Origin: Pedobacter steynii
GTDB lineage: Bacteria; Bacteroidota; Bacteroidia; Sphingobacteriales; Sphingobacteriaceae
Direction of reading: 5' to 3'
Length of the DNA stretch: 64,000 nt
Assembly: GCF_900103665.1 (NCBI RefSeq)
Contig: NZ_FNGY01000001.1
Coordinates: forward strand, 744,001-808,000
The position numbers and the translations under genes were made by a program. Numbering within the stretch: the first letter of the stretch is position 1; each line of letters starts with the position of its first letter. The notes below the pieces were generated by a model, which did no database searches, was not told where the DNA came from, and saw only the letters and a list, made by a program, of their open reading frames with translations. This document shows, in pieces, positions 26,791 to 35,923 of the stretch.

Positions 26791-27867
26791 ATGTATGTGC
26801 TTATCCTTATTGTTGCATTGATCGGGTTTAGCTTTTGGACGCTAAACTTACCGGTCTTTGGAAGTTTGCCTGAGCGGGAACGGCTGACGAAGATTAAAAC
26901 CCTTCAGAATTATGGGCAGGGAGAATTGACAAACCGTTCTTTAACGCCAACATTGCCGGAGGGGGTCACTTATTGGGACATCATCCTTGGTATGCTCAAA
27001 GGAAATAAAAACGGGAGACCTAAAAAAGCACTTCCTTTTCTGAAACCTGATTTTTCATCAGTCGAAGGAATAAAGATTACCTGGTTTGGGCATTCTTCTT
27101 ACCTTTTGCAGATTGATGGTCTTCGGGTTCTGGTAGACCCGGTGTTTAGCTCACGCACCTCACCTTTCTCTTTTATCGGAACAAAGAATTTTGAAGGCAC
27201 AGACTTTGTCAAAGCAGAAGACTTTCCTGAATTAGACCTGATATTGATCAGCCATGACCATTATGATCACCTTGACTATCAAAGTGTCCTCAAATTAAAA
27301 GATAAGACCAAACATTTCATTACCTCAATTGGGGTAGGTGCGCATTTGGAACGCTGGGGAGTACCCACAGATAAAATAACAGAGCTGGCCTGGGGGGAAG
27401 AGAAGGAAATTGCCGGATTGAAATTTCTGGCCAGAACGGCCCGTCATTTTTCAGGAAGGAAATTTAAACGAAACCAATCGCTATGGTCCGCTTTCATCCT
27501 TCAAACCGCTCAACATAAATTATACCTGGGTGGTGATTCCGGTTATGATCGTCATTTCAAAGAAGACGGAGAACAGTATGGCCCTTTTGATCTTGCCATC
27601 CTGGAATGCGGGCAGTATAACGTGAATTGGCCACTCATTCACATGTTTCCGGAACAAACGGTACAGGCAGCCATAGATTTGAAAGCAAAAGTTTTGCTTC
27701 CCGTACATTGGGGTAAGTTTACACTTGCGACGCATGATTGGAACGAACCGATTATCAGGGCGGTTAAAAAGGGGGAAGAAGAAGGATTGCACATCACGAC
27801 ACCTATGCTGGGAGAGCCTTTAACCTTAGGTAAATCCTATCCATCCAATAAATGGTACCTTGATTAA
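26791..27867 (+). CDS. Membrane-anchored metallo-beta-lactamase-fold hydrolase (NAPE-PLD/UlaG-like)
   Basis: A 358-residue protein with one N-terminal membrane segment (MYVLILIVALIGFSFWTL), then an MBL fold: ITWFGHSSYLLQIDG, VDPVFSSRTSPFSF, the metal motif SHDHYDHLD, later ARHFSGR, LGGDSGYD and LPVHWGKF. This is the pattern of the NAPE-PLD-like branch, whose animal member is a phospholipase D, while many bacterial ones are uncharacterised. The His/Asp metal ligands all seem present. It is 18 nt after topB and may be co-transcribed. The substrate is unknown. Confidence 0.9.
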   Translation: MYVLILIVALIGFSFWTLNLPVFGSLPERERLTKIKTLQNYGQGELTNRSLTPTLPEGVTYWDIILGMLKGNKNGRPKKALPFLKPDFSSVEGIKITWFGHSSYLLQIDGLRVLVDPVFSSRTSPFSFIGTKNFEGTDFVKAEDFPELDLILISHDHYDHLDYQSVLKLKDKTKHFITSIGVGAHLERWGVPTDKITELAWGEEKEIAGLKFLARTARHFSGRKFKRNQSLWSAFILQTAQHKLYLGGDSGYDRHFKEDGEQYGPFDLAILECGQYNVNWPLIHMFPEQTVQAAIDLKAKVLLPVHWGKFTLATHDWNEPIIRAVKKGEEEGLHITTPMLGEPLTLGKSYPSNKWYLD

Positions 27868-27942
27868 CCTGGTTTTATTTTTCTGTTGAAAAGTGCTAAA
27901 CAATATCTGAGAAAACCTGTTATTCAAATAAAACTTATGCTC

Positions 27943-28323
27943 ATGAAAACGGATTTTGTAGAAATATTTCAAACGATCAGGGCGACATTACAGCCTTATG
28001 CAGCTTTAGGATTCAGCAACCGCGTGAATAGTGAAACCGTATATGAGTTGTGGAGCGATAAAAACGTAGAGATCGAGGGCCGTAAAAGAACAGAAGTGTT
28101 TTTTGCCAGTGTGGTCATTCAAAAAAATCATGTAGGATTTTATTATATGCCGGTTTATGCTGAGCCGGAGATGAAGACCGTTTTTGATCCGAAGTTATTG
28201 AAATTGTTAAAAGGCAAGTCTTGTTTTCACATCAAAAAGCTGGATGAAGAACTTTTGTCGATGATTGAAAGTGCATTGGCAGAGGGATATAAATTATATA
28301 AGGAAAAGGGTTGGGTAGCATAA
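27943..28323 (+). CDS. Conserved hypothetical protein, possibly DUF1801-like
   Basis: A 126-residue soluble protein from ATG 27943 (MKTDFVEIFQTIR); ATG 27937 and a TTG at 27886 are less likely alternatives. The middle reads KNHVGFYYMPVYAEPE and the C-terminus CFHIKKLDEELLSMIESALAEGYKLYKEKGW. This resembles DUF1801/YdhG-type small proteins in layout (a segment on how the protein handles a small ligand, then a closing helix), but the match is from memory and loose. Its last 13 nt overlap the next gene. Confidence 0.7.
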   Translation: MKTDFVEIFQTIRATLQPYAALGFSNRVNSETVYELWSDKNVEIEGRKRTEVFFASVVIQKNHVGFYYMPVYAEPEMKTVFDPKLLKLLKGKSCFHIKKLDEELLSMIESALAEGYKLYKEKGWVA

Positions 28324-29153
28324 CAGCAGATTGGCAACTGGATTTTGTTGCCGCATTACAGGAAAAGGGCATTGCCTTTAAAGAAGACAACCGGCAAATG
28401 CTGGTCTTGCTGGATAAAGGGCAGGTTGCAGTCAACATGGTTTCTTTACAAAGGGATATTGATCCTGAAAAGCTGATCTCGCTTCAAACGGATTATCAAA
28501 AGAAAAACATTTACCTCGTTCATTTATGGGAAGACATCTGGAAAACCAGAAGAAATCAGGTATTGGGCAGAATTGGTTCTATTCTGGGATTAAATAAAAC
28601 ACTTCATGGACGTAAAGCAAAGGTGCTGGTGATCAATCAGGCAGAGGCTGATCGTTTCCTTGTAGAGAACCATTTACAGGCCTCGGCAAAAGCTAAATAT
28701 AAATTCGCATTACATATAGAGGGTCAGATGATCGCTGTAGCTTTATTCAGCGGGGGAAGACCAATGACCAGGATTGCCCCGGATTACCGCTCCTATGAGC
28801 TGATCCGCTTTGCAAGCCTCATTGGTTTTACAGTTACCGGTGGTTTCAGTAAATTATTAAAACACTTTATTAACCTGGTGCAACCAAATGATCTGATGAG
28901 TTATGCGGACAAGGACTGGTCTTTAGGCAATGCCTATGATTTATCGGGCTTTAAGCTCGTGGCAGCATCTCCGGCTGCAGGCATCTGGTTAAACAGGACA
29001 ACGCTTAACAGAAGTTTTACCCATCGCCTGCCTGCAGCACTTCAGGCCGGAATGAAAGAATTAAATAAAGAGGAGCAGGAACTATATCTTCTGGAAAACG
29101 ATTATATACCGGTTTTTAACACCGGAAATTTAAAATACATATTATACTTGTAA
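28311..29153 (+). CDS. Uncharacterised protein, TTG start
   Basis: A 280-residue soluble protein. The only start that keeps the conserved N-terminus (WQLDFVAALQEKGIAFKEDNRQML) is TTG 28311, preceded by a purine-rich AGGAAAAGGG that could serve as a ribosome site and overlapping the previous gene by 13 nt. Residues ~100-260 (LVINQAEADRFLVENHLQ, IAVALFSGGRPM, ELIRFASLIGFTVTGGFSKLLKHF, DLMSYADKDWSLGNAY) resemble a domain I recall from phage proteins of unknown activity, with an acetyltransferase-like feel. No catalytic motif can be named. miaA follows directly. Confidence 0.75.
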   Translation: MGSITADWQLDFVAALQEKGIAFKEDNRQMLVLLDKGQVAVNMVSLQRDIDPEKLISLQTDYQKKNIYLVHLWEDIWKTRRNQVLGRIGSILGLNKTLHGRKAKVLVINQAEADRFLVENHLQASAKAKYKFALHIEGQMIAVALFSGGRPMTRIAPDYRSYELIRFASLIGFTVTGGFSKLLKHFINLVQPNDLMSYADKDWSLGNAYDLSGFKLVAASPAAGIWLNRTTLNRSFTHRLPAALQAGMKELNKEEQELYLLENDYIPVFNTGNLKYILYL

Positions 29154-30089
29154 ATGGATCAGGAATACCCACTATTGGTCGTGTTAGGCCCAACCGCTTC
29201 CGGAAAAACGAAACTCGCAGTGAGGTTGGCTGAGGCGCTTCAGGGGGAATTGATCAGTGCCGATAGCAGGCAGGTGTTTAAAGATATGGACATCGGTACG
29301 GGAAAAGACCTGAAGGAATACGAACTGAATGGTCAACAAATTCCTTATCACCTGATCAACATCAGGGAAGCCGGAGGGAAATACAATGTAAACGAGTTCA
29401 AAGAAGATTTTTACCGTGTCTTTGAAGATTTGAGCAGCAGGGAAGTGCTGCCCATTCTTTGTGGCGGAACAGGGATGTATATGCACAGTGTTTTTCAGGA
29501 TCACGAATACACGGCCATTCCGGTAAACGAACCGTTGAGAGTAGCATTAAGACTAAAGGAGATTGAAGGTTTAAGGATCATTCTGAAAAGTTATCCCCTG
29601 GAACTGACTCAACATGCAGATCTTTCTTCCTTTAAGAGGCTGATCCGTGCCATAGAAATTGCAGAATATTTAAGTCATCATGAGCTGATCGCCGTAAAAA
29701 GACCATTGATCAAACCATTTGTAGTAGGGCTGACCTCCGATGTGCGCCTGCGCAGAAAAAAAATCCTTCGCAGAATGGAAGCCAGACTGGAAGAAGGGAT
29801 GATTGAAGAAGTAAAAGGATTGCTCGAAAAAGGAGTGGATCCTGAAGTGCTTACTTTTTATGGACTGGAATATAAATTTATCGTCGCTTACCTATCCGGA
29901 ACGCTGGATTACGGTGAACTAAAACTACAGCTCGGAATAGCGATATGCCAGTTTGCGAAACGTCAAATGACCTTTTTTAGAAAAATGGAAAAGGATGGGG
30001 TAGCCATTCACTGGTTTGATACCGATCAGGATTCCGATCAGTTATTTAAGCAGGTGATGGAGGCGTACATCCGCTGGAAAACGTCTTAA
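29154..30089 (+). CDS. miaA: tRNA dimethylallyltransferase family protein (MiaA-like)
   Basis: A 311-residue P-loop protein. MiaA adds a dimethylallyl group to A37 of tRNAs that read codons beginning with U. The Walker A motif GPTASGKTKLA, ELISADSRQVFKDMDIGTGK, PYHLINI, LPILCGGTGMYMHSV and LIRAIEI are all MiaA motifs. The region after IGTGK (DLKEYELNGQQ) and the shortened insertion differ from the canonical enzyme, so this may be the divergent second MiaA copy known in several Bacteroidota. The dimethylallyl-substrate residues (Asp in SADS, Arg in tail) appear kept. Confidence 0.87.
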   Translation: MDQEYPLLVVLGPTASGKTKLAVRLAEALQGELISADSRQVFKDMDIGTGKDLKEYELNGQQIPYHLINIREAGGKYNVNEFKEDFYRVFEDLSSREVLPILCGGTGMYMHSVFQDHEYTAIPVNEPLRVALRLKEIEGLRIILKSYPLELTQHADLSSFKRLIRAIEIAEYLSHHELIAVKRPLIKPFVVGLTSDVRLRRKKILRRMEARLEEGMIEEVKGLLEKGVDPEVLTFYGLEYKFIVAYLSGTLDYGELKLQLGIAICQFAKRQMTFFRKMEKDGVAIHWFDTDQDSDQLFKQVMEAYIRWKTS

Positions 30090-30134
30090 ACGGTGTAAAT
30101 TGGTCGGTGGCATGCATTTTGTAAAGACTAGCGT

Positions 30135-30638
30135 ATGAAAAAGTCTACAACCTTTATGGCTTCAGCAGTAGCTGCGGTAGCCTTATTTTTAAGTACGGAT
30201 GTTAATGCGCAAAAACTTGGTGTAGGTGTTAATTTAGGTGTTCCAACCAGCGATGGTTATAGTTTCGCAATTGGTGCCGATGCAAGAGTGCAATTTGACG
30301 TTTCCAAACAAGTGTCTATTCCTGTAACAACAGGTTATACTCACTTTATTGGCAAAACAATTAATAATATAGATATCCCTGATTACGGATATATTCCACT
30401 GAAAGGTGGCGTAAAGGTGTTTTTTGATCCTAGCGGATCAGGCCTTTATGGTATGGCTGAGGTCGGTGCGGCCTTTGGGGTGACTAAAAATTCGGGTACA
30501 TCCTTCCTTTATTCCCCTGCAATTGGCTATGCCTGGAGTAATGGTCTGGACCTTGGTGTAAAGTACGAAGGTTTGCCTAAAGATGGTTTGAACACGGGTC
30601 AGGTCGCCTTACGTCTGGCTTATGGCTTTAAATTATAG
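30135..30638 (+). CDS. Small outer-membrane beta-barrel protein
   Basis: A 167-residue protein with a cleavable signal peptide ending STDVNAQ-K. The mature part has alternating hydrophobic/polar strands (GVGVNLGVP, YSFAIGADARVQF, GYTHFIG, GVKVFF, YGMAEVGAAFGV, QVALRLAYGFKL) and ends in an aromatic-containing strand, typical of small eight-stranded barrels. No enzyme motif. It stands alone with its own terminator. Role unknown; many Bacteroidota barrels of this size are structural or adhesive. Confidence 0.8.
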   Translation: MKKSTTFMASAVAAVALFLSTDVNAQKLGVGVNLGVPTSDGYSFAIGADARVQFDVSKQVSIPVTTGYTHFIGKTINNIDIPDYGYIPLKGGVKVFFDPSGSGLYGMAEVGAAFGVTKNSGTSFLYSPAIGYAWSNGLDLGVKYEGLPKDGLNTGQVALRLAYGFKL

Positions 30639-30662
30639 GTCTGGAAAAGACTTAATTACACT

Positions 30663-30691
30663 AAGCCTCCGATTTTTTCGGGGGCTTTTTT
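30663..30691 (+). terminator. Intrinsic terminator of the beta-barrel gene
   Basis: AAGCCTCCG (30663-30671) pairs with CGGGGGCTT (30679-30687, one G-T pair) and is followed by six T. Confidence 0.85.
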
Positions 30692-30772
30692 ATTTATTTA
30701 AATTTAAAATGGTAATTTAACCAAAAAACAGAATATCATAGATCTGTTATTCATAAAAACTAATACACTTAT

Positions 30773-31312
30773 ATGAAAAGATACCTCGCTGTAGCAGCAA
30801 TTATGATTGCTACATCCTGTACAAACACTAACCAAAAAGTGGCTTTAAGTGCAGATAGCACTGTTAAAAGCAAAGAAGCCGAAACGGCGACAGTTAGTGT
30901 TCAGTTAAAAGATGCCAGTGTACAGTCTATTTACAATGGCTATATCTCTTTAAAAAATGCGCTGGTCAGCTCAAAATTTGAAGATGCCCAAAAAACAGCA
31001 GCAGTGCTGAAAACCAGTCTGGCCGGTCATAAAGGATGTGAAAATACTGCTGTTACTGCAGGGAAAATTGCCGCCGCCAAAGATCTTGCTGCCCAAAGAA
31101 AAGATTTTACCGCCCTTAGTTCCGATTTGATTGCGATGTTTAAACATGCAGATATCGAAAAAGGAGCCATTTACGTTCAACATTGCCCAATGGCAAATAA
31201 CGGGGATGGAGGCGATTGGCTGGCTTCAGAAAAGAAAATCCAGAATCCATATTATGGAGATGAAATGATGGAGTGTGGTGCTGTTCTCGAAGAACTAAAA
31301 CCCGCCAAATAG
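30773..31312 (+). CDS. DUF3347 lipoprotein, putative metal-binding
   Basis: A 179-residue lipoprotein. The lipobox is IMIATSC (Cys at residue 16). A helical DUF3347 region (~50-130: YNGYISLKNALVSSKFEDAQ) precedes the conserved metal-site segment YVQHCPMANNGDGGDWLASE...NPYYGDEMMECG. The same segment occurs as the C-terminal domain of some CusB/CzcB efflux adaptors, where its Cys, His and Met are taken to bind copper-type ions. Here it is free-standing, with no efflux genes next to it. A periplasmic metal-buffering role is inferred. Confidence 0.88.
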   Translation: MKRYLAVAAIMIATSCTNTNQKVALSADSTVKSKEAETATVSVQLKDASVQSIYNGYISLKNALVSSKFEDAQKTAAVLKTSLAGHKGCENTAVTAGKIAAAKDLAAQRKDFTALSSDLIAMFKHADIEKGAIYVQHCPMANNGDGGDWLASEKKIQNPYYGDEMMECGAVLEELKPAK

Positions 31313-31404
31313 AATCTCGGATTCTTACTTGGATTTGACTCACATTTAATAATTATTTAACAGCTTTGTTATAGCTGATTAAAGGCTAATCAAAATGGAT
31401 TAGT

Positions 31405-31412
31405 TAGTTTTG
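31405..31412 (+). promoter_or_regulatory. -7 element of the citrate synthase promoter
   Basis: TAGTTTTG fits TAnnTTTG, 25 nt before ATG 31438. A TTTG at 31365-31368 is too far away (36 nt) to be its -33 partner. Confidence 0.35.
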
Positions 31413-31437
31413 TTTATTATAAATTTAAGATATATAT

Positions 31438-32724
31438 ATGTCAGATATTGCAGAAATTAAGATTGACGGAAAAGTCTATGAATTTCCCGTTATTACAGGT
31501 AGCGAAGGGGAGAAGTCTATAGATATTTCAAAGCTTAGAGATTTAACAGGTCACATTACATTAGACCTTGGTTACAAAAATACGGGATCCACAAAAAGTG
31601 CAATTACCTTTTTAGACGGTGAAAAAGGAATTTTAAAATACCGCGGTTACCCAATCGAGGTGCTTGCAGAAAAATCAACCTTTCTGGAAGTTGCCTACCT
31701 GCTTATATATGGCGATTTACCCAAACAAGAACAACTGAATGATTTTCAGGCATCGATCAGTCGTCATACACTGATTCATGAGGACATGAAAAAGTTTTTG
31801 GATGGTTATCCTTCTAAATCTCATCCAATGGCGCAACTGGCTTCTTTGGTATGCTCATTGTCGACATTCTATCCGGAATCTTTAAACGCAAATTCTGATC
31901 CGGAAACAATGGACCTGACCATGATCAAACTATTGGCGAAGTTCCCAACCATCGTATCTTTCATTTATAAAAAATCTTTAGGTCATCCACTGATCTATCC
32001 AAAAAATAAATACGACTACGTTAGCAATTTCTTAAACATGATCTTCGGTCAGCGTACGGAAGAAGTGGAAATTGATCCGGTAGTTGTAAAAGCAATGAAT
32101 ACTTTACTGATCCTTCATGCTGATCATGAGCAGAACTGTTCTGCTTCGACGGTAAGAATGGTAGGTTCTTCAGACTGTAACTTATACGCTTCTGTTTCTG
32201 CAGGAATTGCTGCACTTTGGGGCCCGCTTCATGGTGGTGCAAACCAGGCTGTAATCGAAATGCTGGAACGCATTAAAGAAGATGGCGGAGATACAGAGAA
32301 ATGGATCAACAAAGCAAAAGATAAAAACGATCCTTTCCGCATGATGGGCTTTGGTCACCGTGTTTATAAAAACTTTGATCCAAGAGCAAAAATCATCAAA
32401 AAAGCTTGTGATGAGATTCTGGAGAAATTAGGAATCAATGATCCTGTTCTGGAAATTGCCAAGAAACTGGAAGAAACTGCATTGAGCGATCCTTACTTCG
32501 TAGAACGTAAATTGTATCCTAACGTAGATTTCTACTCAGGAATCATTTACAGAGCTTTAGGTTTCCCTACCGATATGTTTACGGTATTGTTTGCTTTAGG
32601 CCGCCTGCCGGGATGGATTGCACAATGGAAAGAAATGCATGAAAATAAAGAACCTATCGGTCGCCCACGTCAGGTGTATGTAGGTCATACCAACAGAGAT
32701 TTTACGGACATTAGCGCCAGATAA
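31438..32724 (+). CDS. gltA: Citrate synthase
   Basis: A 428-residue type II hexameric-type citrate synthase that condenses acetyl-CoA with oxaloacetate to open the TCA cycle. Landmarks: an N-terminal beta region (KVYEFPVITGSEGEK), GILKYRGYPIE, LHADHEQNCSAST, GPLHGGANQAV with one catalytic His, and MGFGHRVYKNFDPRA with the other His and nearby Asp. The C-terminus RPRQVYVGHTNRDF is typical of Gram-negative GltA. Length is normal. Single-gene unit with a strong bidirectional terminator. Confidence 0.97.
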   Translation: MSDIAEIKIDGKVYEFPVITGSEGEKSIDISKLRDLTGHITLDLGYKNTGSTKSAITFLDGEKGILKYRGYPIEVLAEKSTFLEVAYLLIYGDLPKQEQLNDFQASISRHTLIHEDMKKFLDGYPSKSHPMAQLASLVCSLSTFYPESLNANSDPETMDLTMIKLLAKFPTIVSFIYKKSLGHPLIYPKNKYDYVSNFLNMIFGQRTEEVEIDPVVVKAMNTLLILHADHEQNCSASTVRMVGSSDCNLYASVSAGIAALWGPLHGGANQAVIEMLERIKEDGGDTEKWINKAKDKNDPFRMMGFGHRVYKNFDPRAKIIKKACDEILEKLGINDPVLEIAKKLEETALSDPYFVERKLYPNVDFYSGIIYRALGFPTDMFTVLFALGRLPGWIAQWKEMHENKEPIGRPRQVYVGHTNRDFTDISAR

Positions 32725-32742
32725 TCTCTGATTAATAGTCAT

Positions 32743-32780
32743 AAAAAAGCCGCTGAACCATTTGGTTCAGCGGCTTTTTT
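32743..32780. terminator. Bidirectional terminator between gltA and the DUF3667 gene
   Basis: An 18-bp perfect stem (AAAAAAGCCGCTGAACCA, 32743-32760, with 32763-32780) ends in six T in either direction. Confidence 0.92.
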
Positions 32781-32797
32781 ACTTATATTTTAGCTGT

Positions 32798-33868
32798 TTA
32801 GATCAGTACGACTGATACCAGAATTCCAATAAGAAAAGTGATAGAAACCAAAATGGTATAACCCAGCAAAAGGAAGAAGATTTTAAAAGTAGTGATCCAT
32901 CGGCTACTGTTATAAAAGGTTCTTAAAGAACGGTAGATGTGCCAAACAATATAAAAGAAACAAACTCCCTGCAGAAAATCAGTTACATTGTAAACGAAAC
33001 CTGAGAGCCAGCCAAGAAATATCGTAATCAATATACTTAGAAATATTGCCGAATGGAGGTGAAAAGAAAAGATCAGATGTTCATAGTAATATTTCTTTTT
33101 ACGGATATATACCAGCTTTAATAAGAATGCGAATAAAGGGAGCAGGAGGAACATCATCTTCGGAAGATTATGAAGAAAATCCTCAAACATCTTTTTGCCC
33201 GCACCGCCGGGATAATCTCTGAGCTCTATGTTCTTTTTAGTGATATAATTCTCAATGAAACCGTCGCGCTTCGGTTTTGGCAAACTCCTTTGGTGCTTGT
33301 CATAATCCTCTACCGTAGCAAATCCTCCCCGCAACAGGCTATCCATTTCAAAAAAAGCTACTTCTGATTCTTGCCCCGCCCTGCGTTCTTTTGCGTTCTT
33401 ATCAATGTCGCTAATGATGCTGTCTTTCAATCTCCCTGAAACCGGAACACGGGAAATACCTTCTTTAAATATGGTGAGGCCATCTTTTTTAATGCTGTCT
33501 TGCTTCTGTGTTTCTGTTTTCTTTTTCGAGCCGAATTTAATATGGTTATTCACTTTATGACCACCGCTTAGGATCACCAGGAAGAAAACGATACTCACAA
33601 AAATATACAAACGGATGGGATGAATAAAAGCAACCCTTTTACCGGCCACATATTGTTGGGTAAGCCATCCCGGCTTTACAAGAAGTGGTTTTAGTGTTCC
33701 AAAAAACTTGGACTCAAAATGAAAATAATCTGCTGTCGCATGAGCGATCATGTGCAAAGCATCTTCTTCAACGATGATGTTTTCCTGTCCGCAATGCGAA
33801 CAGAAATGATCTTCAACAGTATGACCGCAGTTTAAACAGTTTTTTTCTTTACGATATCGACCTGACAT
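32798..33868 (-). CDS. DUF3667 membrane protein with N-terminal zinc ribbon
   Basis: A 356-residue inner-membrane protein. It begins with a double CxxC zinc ribbon (CLNCGHTVEDHFCSHCGQ), then HMIAHATADYFHFESKFFGTLKPLL and PGWLTQQYVAGKRVAFIHPIRLY, the DUF3667 signature. A first hydrophobic segment covers ~85-102, a long charged soluble insert follows (~105-235), and about four further segments lie in the C-terminal third. Function unknown. It lies 22 nt downstream of the nucleoside permease on the same strand, so it may be its last operon gene. Confidence 0.88.
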   Translation of the reverse strand: MSGRYRKEKNCLNCGHTVEDHFCSHCGQENIIVEEDALHMIAHATADYFHFESKFFGTLKPLLVKPGWLTQQYVAGKRVAFIHPIRLYIFVSIVFFLVILSGGHKVNNHIKFGSKKKTETQKQDSIKKDGLTIFKEGISRVPVSGRLKDSIISDIDKNAKERRAGQESEVAFFEMDSLLRGGFATVEDYDKHQRSLPKPKRDGFIENYITKKNIELRDYPGGAGKKMFEDFLHNLPKMMFLLLPLFAFLLKLVYIRKKKYYYEHLIFSFHLHSAIFLSILITIFLGWLSGFVYNVTDFLQGVCFFYIVWHIYRSLRTFYNSSRWITTFKIFFLLLGYTILVSITFLIGILVSVVLI

Positions 33869-33890
33869 ATATGGAGAGTTTTAAAAACGT

Positions 33891-35156
33891 TTAGTGGTTC
33901 ATCGCCTCAATGGCTTTTGCTTCTGCCTTATTATGCTTGTATTTGAAAACAAAAGGGAATACAACGGCTAAAACCAGCGTATAGGCAGCAAAAGTAAGCC
34001 AGATGTGATGCCAGTCTTTACTTTGATCTGCATTGGTGAAGAAGTGTTGTATGATATATCCACTTGCAAAACTTCCGAAAAGCGCTCCGAAACCATTTAC
34101 CATCATCATAAATAAACCCTGGGCGCTGCCTCTGATCGTTTCATCTATCTGCGTTTCCACAAACAGGGAACCGGAGATGTTGAAGAAGTCGAAAGCCATT
34201 CCATAGATAATACAAGATAAAATGATCATCCATAAACCACCAGCCGGATCAGCAAAAGCAAAAAGACCAAAACGCAATACCCAGGCGATCATACTGAACA
34301 GCATTACATATTTTATCCCAAATTTCCGCAGGAAAAAAGGGATGGCGAGGATAAACAAGGTCTCTGAGATTTGAGAGATAGACATGATCACTGCCGGATA
34401 TTTTACCGCAAGAAGATCCTGATATGCAGGTACGTTTTTGAAATCATGAAGAAAAGTATCGCCATAGGCATTGGTCAGCTGTAATGCTGCACCCAAAAAC
34501 ATAGAGAAAAAGAAAAAAACTGCAAATTTTCTTTGTTTAAAAAGTGTGAATGCCTTTAGACCTAAAGCATCAACAAAGGATTTTGTAGCGATCTTACTGG
34601 CCAAAGGAGGGCATTTAGGAAGTGTAAATGCATATAAACCTAATGCCAGAGAAACTGCGGATGCAATATAAAACTGATTGGAAGAGGCCTCATTTCCGGT
34701 AAGACTTACCACCCATAAAGCGGCAATAAAACCTATTGTTCCCCAGATGCGGATAGGTGGATAGTCTTTCACTACATCTTTATTGCTGCTTTTTAGTGCA
34801 GAATAAGCCACCGTGATGGATAAGGAAAGGGTAGGCATATAGAAAATCATATTCAGAAGAATCACCCAAAAGAAAACAGATGGGTTGGTCACCATAGGTA
34901 AGGTGAAAAGTACTATAGCACCCAGAATATGTAATACGCCATATAATTTTTCGGCATTGACAAAACGATCGGAAATGATCCCTGTAAGAGCAGGCATGAA
35001 AATAGAAGAAATTCCCATCGTCGAGAAAATAGCTCCAAATTCAGCACCAGACCAATTTTTGTTTTGAAACCAGTATACTCCAATGGTAATTAGCCATGAT
35101 CCCCAAATGAAAAACTGCAGGAAATTCATCACAGTTAAGCGAAACTTAACGTTCAT
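33891..35156 (-). CDS. MFS nucleoside permease (NHS family, NupG/XapB-like)
   Basis: A 421-residue major facilitator with about twelve hydrophobic segments. The N-terminus MNVKFRLTVMNFLQFFIWGSWLITIG and the IFMPALTGIISDRF loop (the family's version of the MFS loop 2-3 motif) match the nucleoside:H+ symporter group. The second half keeps RKFGIKYVMLFSMIAWVLRFG and IYGMAFDFFNISGSLFVE. It would import nucleosides with protons. A DUF3667 gene follows after 22 nt. Substrate range cannot be read from sequence. Confidence 0.9.
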   Translation of the reverse strand: MNVKFRLTVMNFLQFFIWGSWLITIGVYWFQNKNWSGAEFGAIFSTMGISSIFMPALTGIISDRFVNAEKLYGVLHILGAIVLFTLPMVTNPSVFFWVILLNMIFYMPTLSLSITVAYSALKSSNKDVVKDYPPIRIWGTIGFIAALWVVSLTGNEASSNQFYIASAVSLALGLYAFTLPKCPPLASKIATKSFVDALGLKAFTLFKQRKFAVFFFFSMFLGAALQLTNAYGDTFLHDFKNVPAYQDLLAVKYPAVIMSISQISETLFILAIPFFLRKFGIKYVMLFSMIAWVLRFGLFAFADPAGGLWMIILSCIIYGMAFDFFNISGSLFVETQIDETIRGSAQGLFMMMVNGFGALFGSFASGYIIQHFFTNADQSKDWHHIWLTFAAYTLVLAVVFPFVFKYKHNKAEAKAIEAMNH

Positions 35157-35262
35157 AATAATAGTTTAGTTTGATTTTGAATAGAAGCTGAATATATCAT
35201 TATTTTGAAACAATATATAAAACTATTCAGCTTTTTAAGTAAAATAGTATGGAGATATGGTG

Positions 35263-35877
35263 TTATGCAGAATTTCTTTTGTTTAGCTCATCGCGTATTC
35301 TTGCCGCTTTCTCATAAGCTTCTTCGGCAATTGCCTCCTGAAGTTTTTGATTTAATTCCTCAATGCTGAGGGATTTATAGTTAGCGCCTGGAATAGAGGC
35401 ACCAATGTCTTCAGCGCCCTGATCTTTTGGAATGTTGTCCATATTCTCCAGAAACAGGAAATCATTGCCTTCGATAACGATACCCGCAGAAGAAAGGATA
35501 AATTCGTAAGTGTAGATGGTGGCATTAAAGCGGACCGCCAATGCAATGGCATCGGATGTTCTCGCGTCAATTTCCTGGATACTTTCGCCGTCTGTACAAA
35601 TCAGCTTCGCAAAGAAAACGCCTTCTACGAGGTTGTAGATAAGGATTTCTGTGATTTGCACATTGTAGGTCTGGGCGAAGGTTTTAAACAGATCATGAGT
35701 TAAAGGCCGACTAGGGACCATTTTCTCAATTTCTATGGCAATAGCCTGTGCTTCAAACGCACCAATAATAATCGGTAAACGCCTTCTGCCATTTACTTCA
35801 CCAAGAACCAGGGCATAAGCGCCTGATTGGGTTTGGCTATAGGACAAACCAATAATGTCGAGTTTTACTTTTTTCAT
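35263..35877 (-). CDS. Bifunctional nuclease-family (DUF151) protein with C-terminal UVR motif
   Basis: A 204-residue protein. Residues 1-135 are a BFN/DUF151 domain (LDIIGLSYSQTQSGAYALVLGE, LPIIIGAFEAQAIAIE, RPLTHDLF, DARTSDAIALAVRF). After a linker, residues ~165-202 form a UVR motif (LNQKLQEAIAEEAYEKAARIRDEL), the helical hairpin by which UvrB and ClpC-type partners interact. The combination is common in Bacteroidota. Plant BFN has RNase/DNase activity; the bacterial role is not settled. It follows etfA after a hairpin and may be separately transcribed. Confidence 0.9.
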   Translation of the reverse strand: MKKVKLDIIGLSYSQTQSGAYALVLGEVNGRRRLPIIIGAFEAQAIAIEIEKMVPSRPLTHDLFKTFAQTYNVQITEILIYNLVEGVFFAKLICTDGESIQEIDARTSDAIALAVRFNATIYTYEFILSSAGIVIEGNDFLFLENMDNIPKDQGAEDIGASIPGANYKSLSIEELNQKLQEAIAEEAYEKAARIRDELNKRNSA

Positions 35878-35884
35878 ATTAAAT

Positions 35885-35920
35885 AATACCCGGCCAAAAC
35901 AAAGGCTTCAGCCGGGTATT
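35885..35920 (-). terminator. Hairpin after etfA
   Basis: AATACCCGGC (35885-35894) pairs perfectly with 35911-35920, just 3 nt beyond the etfA stop. The minus-strand tail ATTATTTAAT is A/T-rich but lacks a long T run, so it may attenuate rather than stop read-through into the DUF151 gene. Confidence 0.65.
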
Positions 35921-35923
35921 CAA

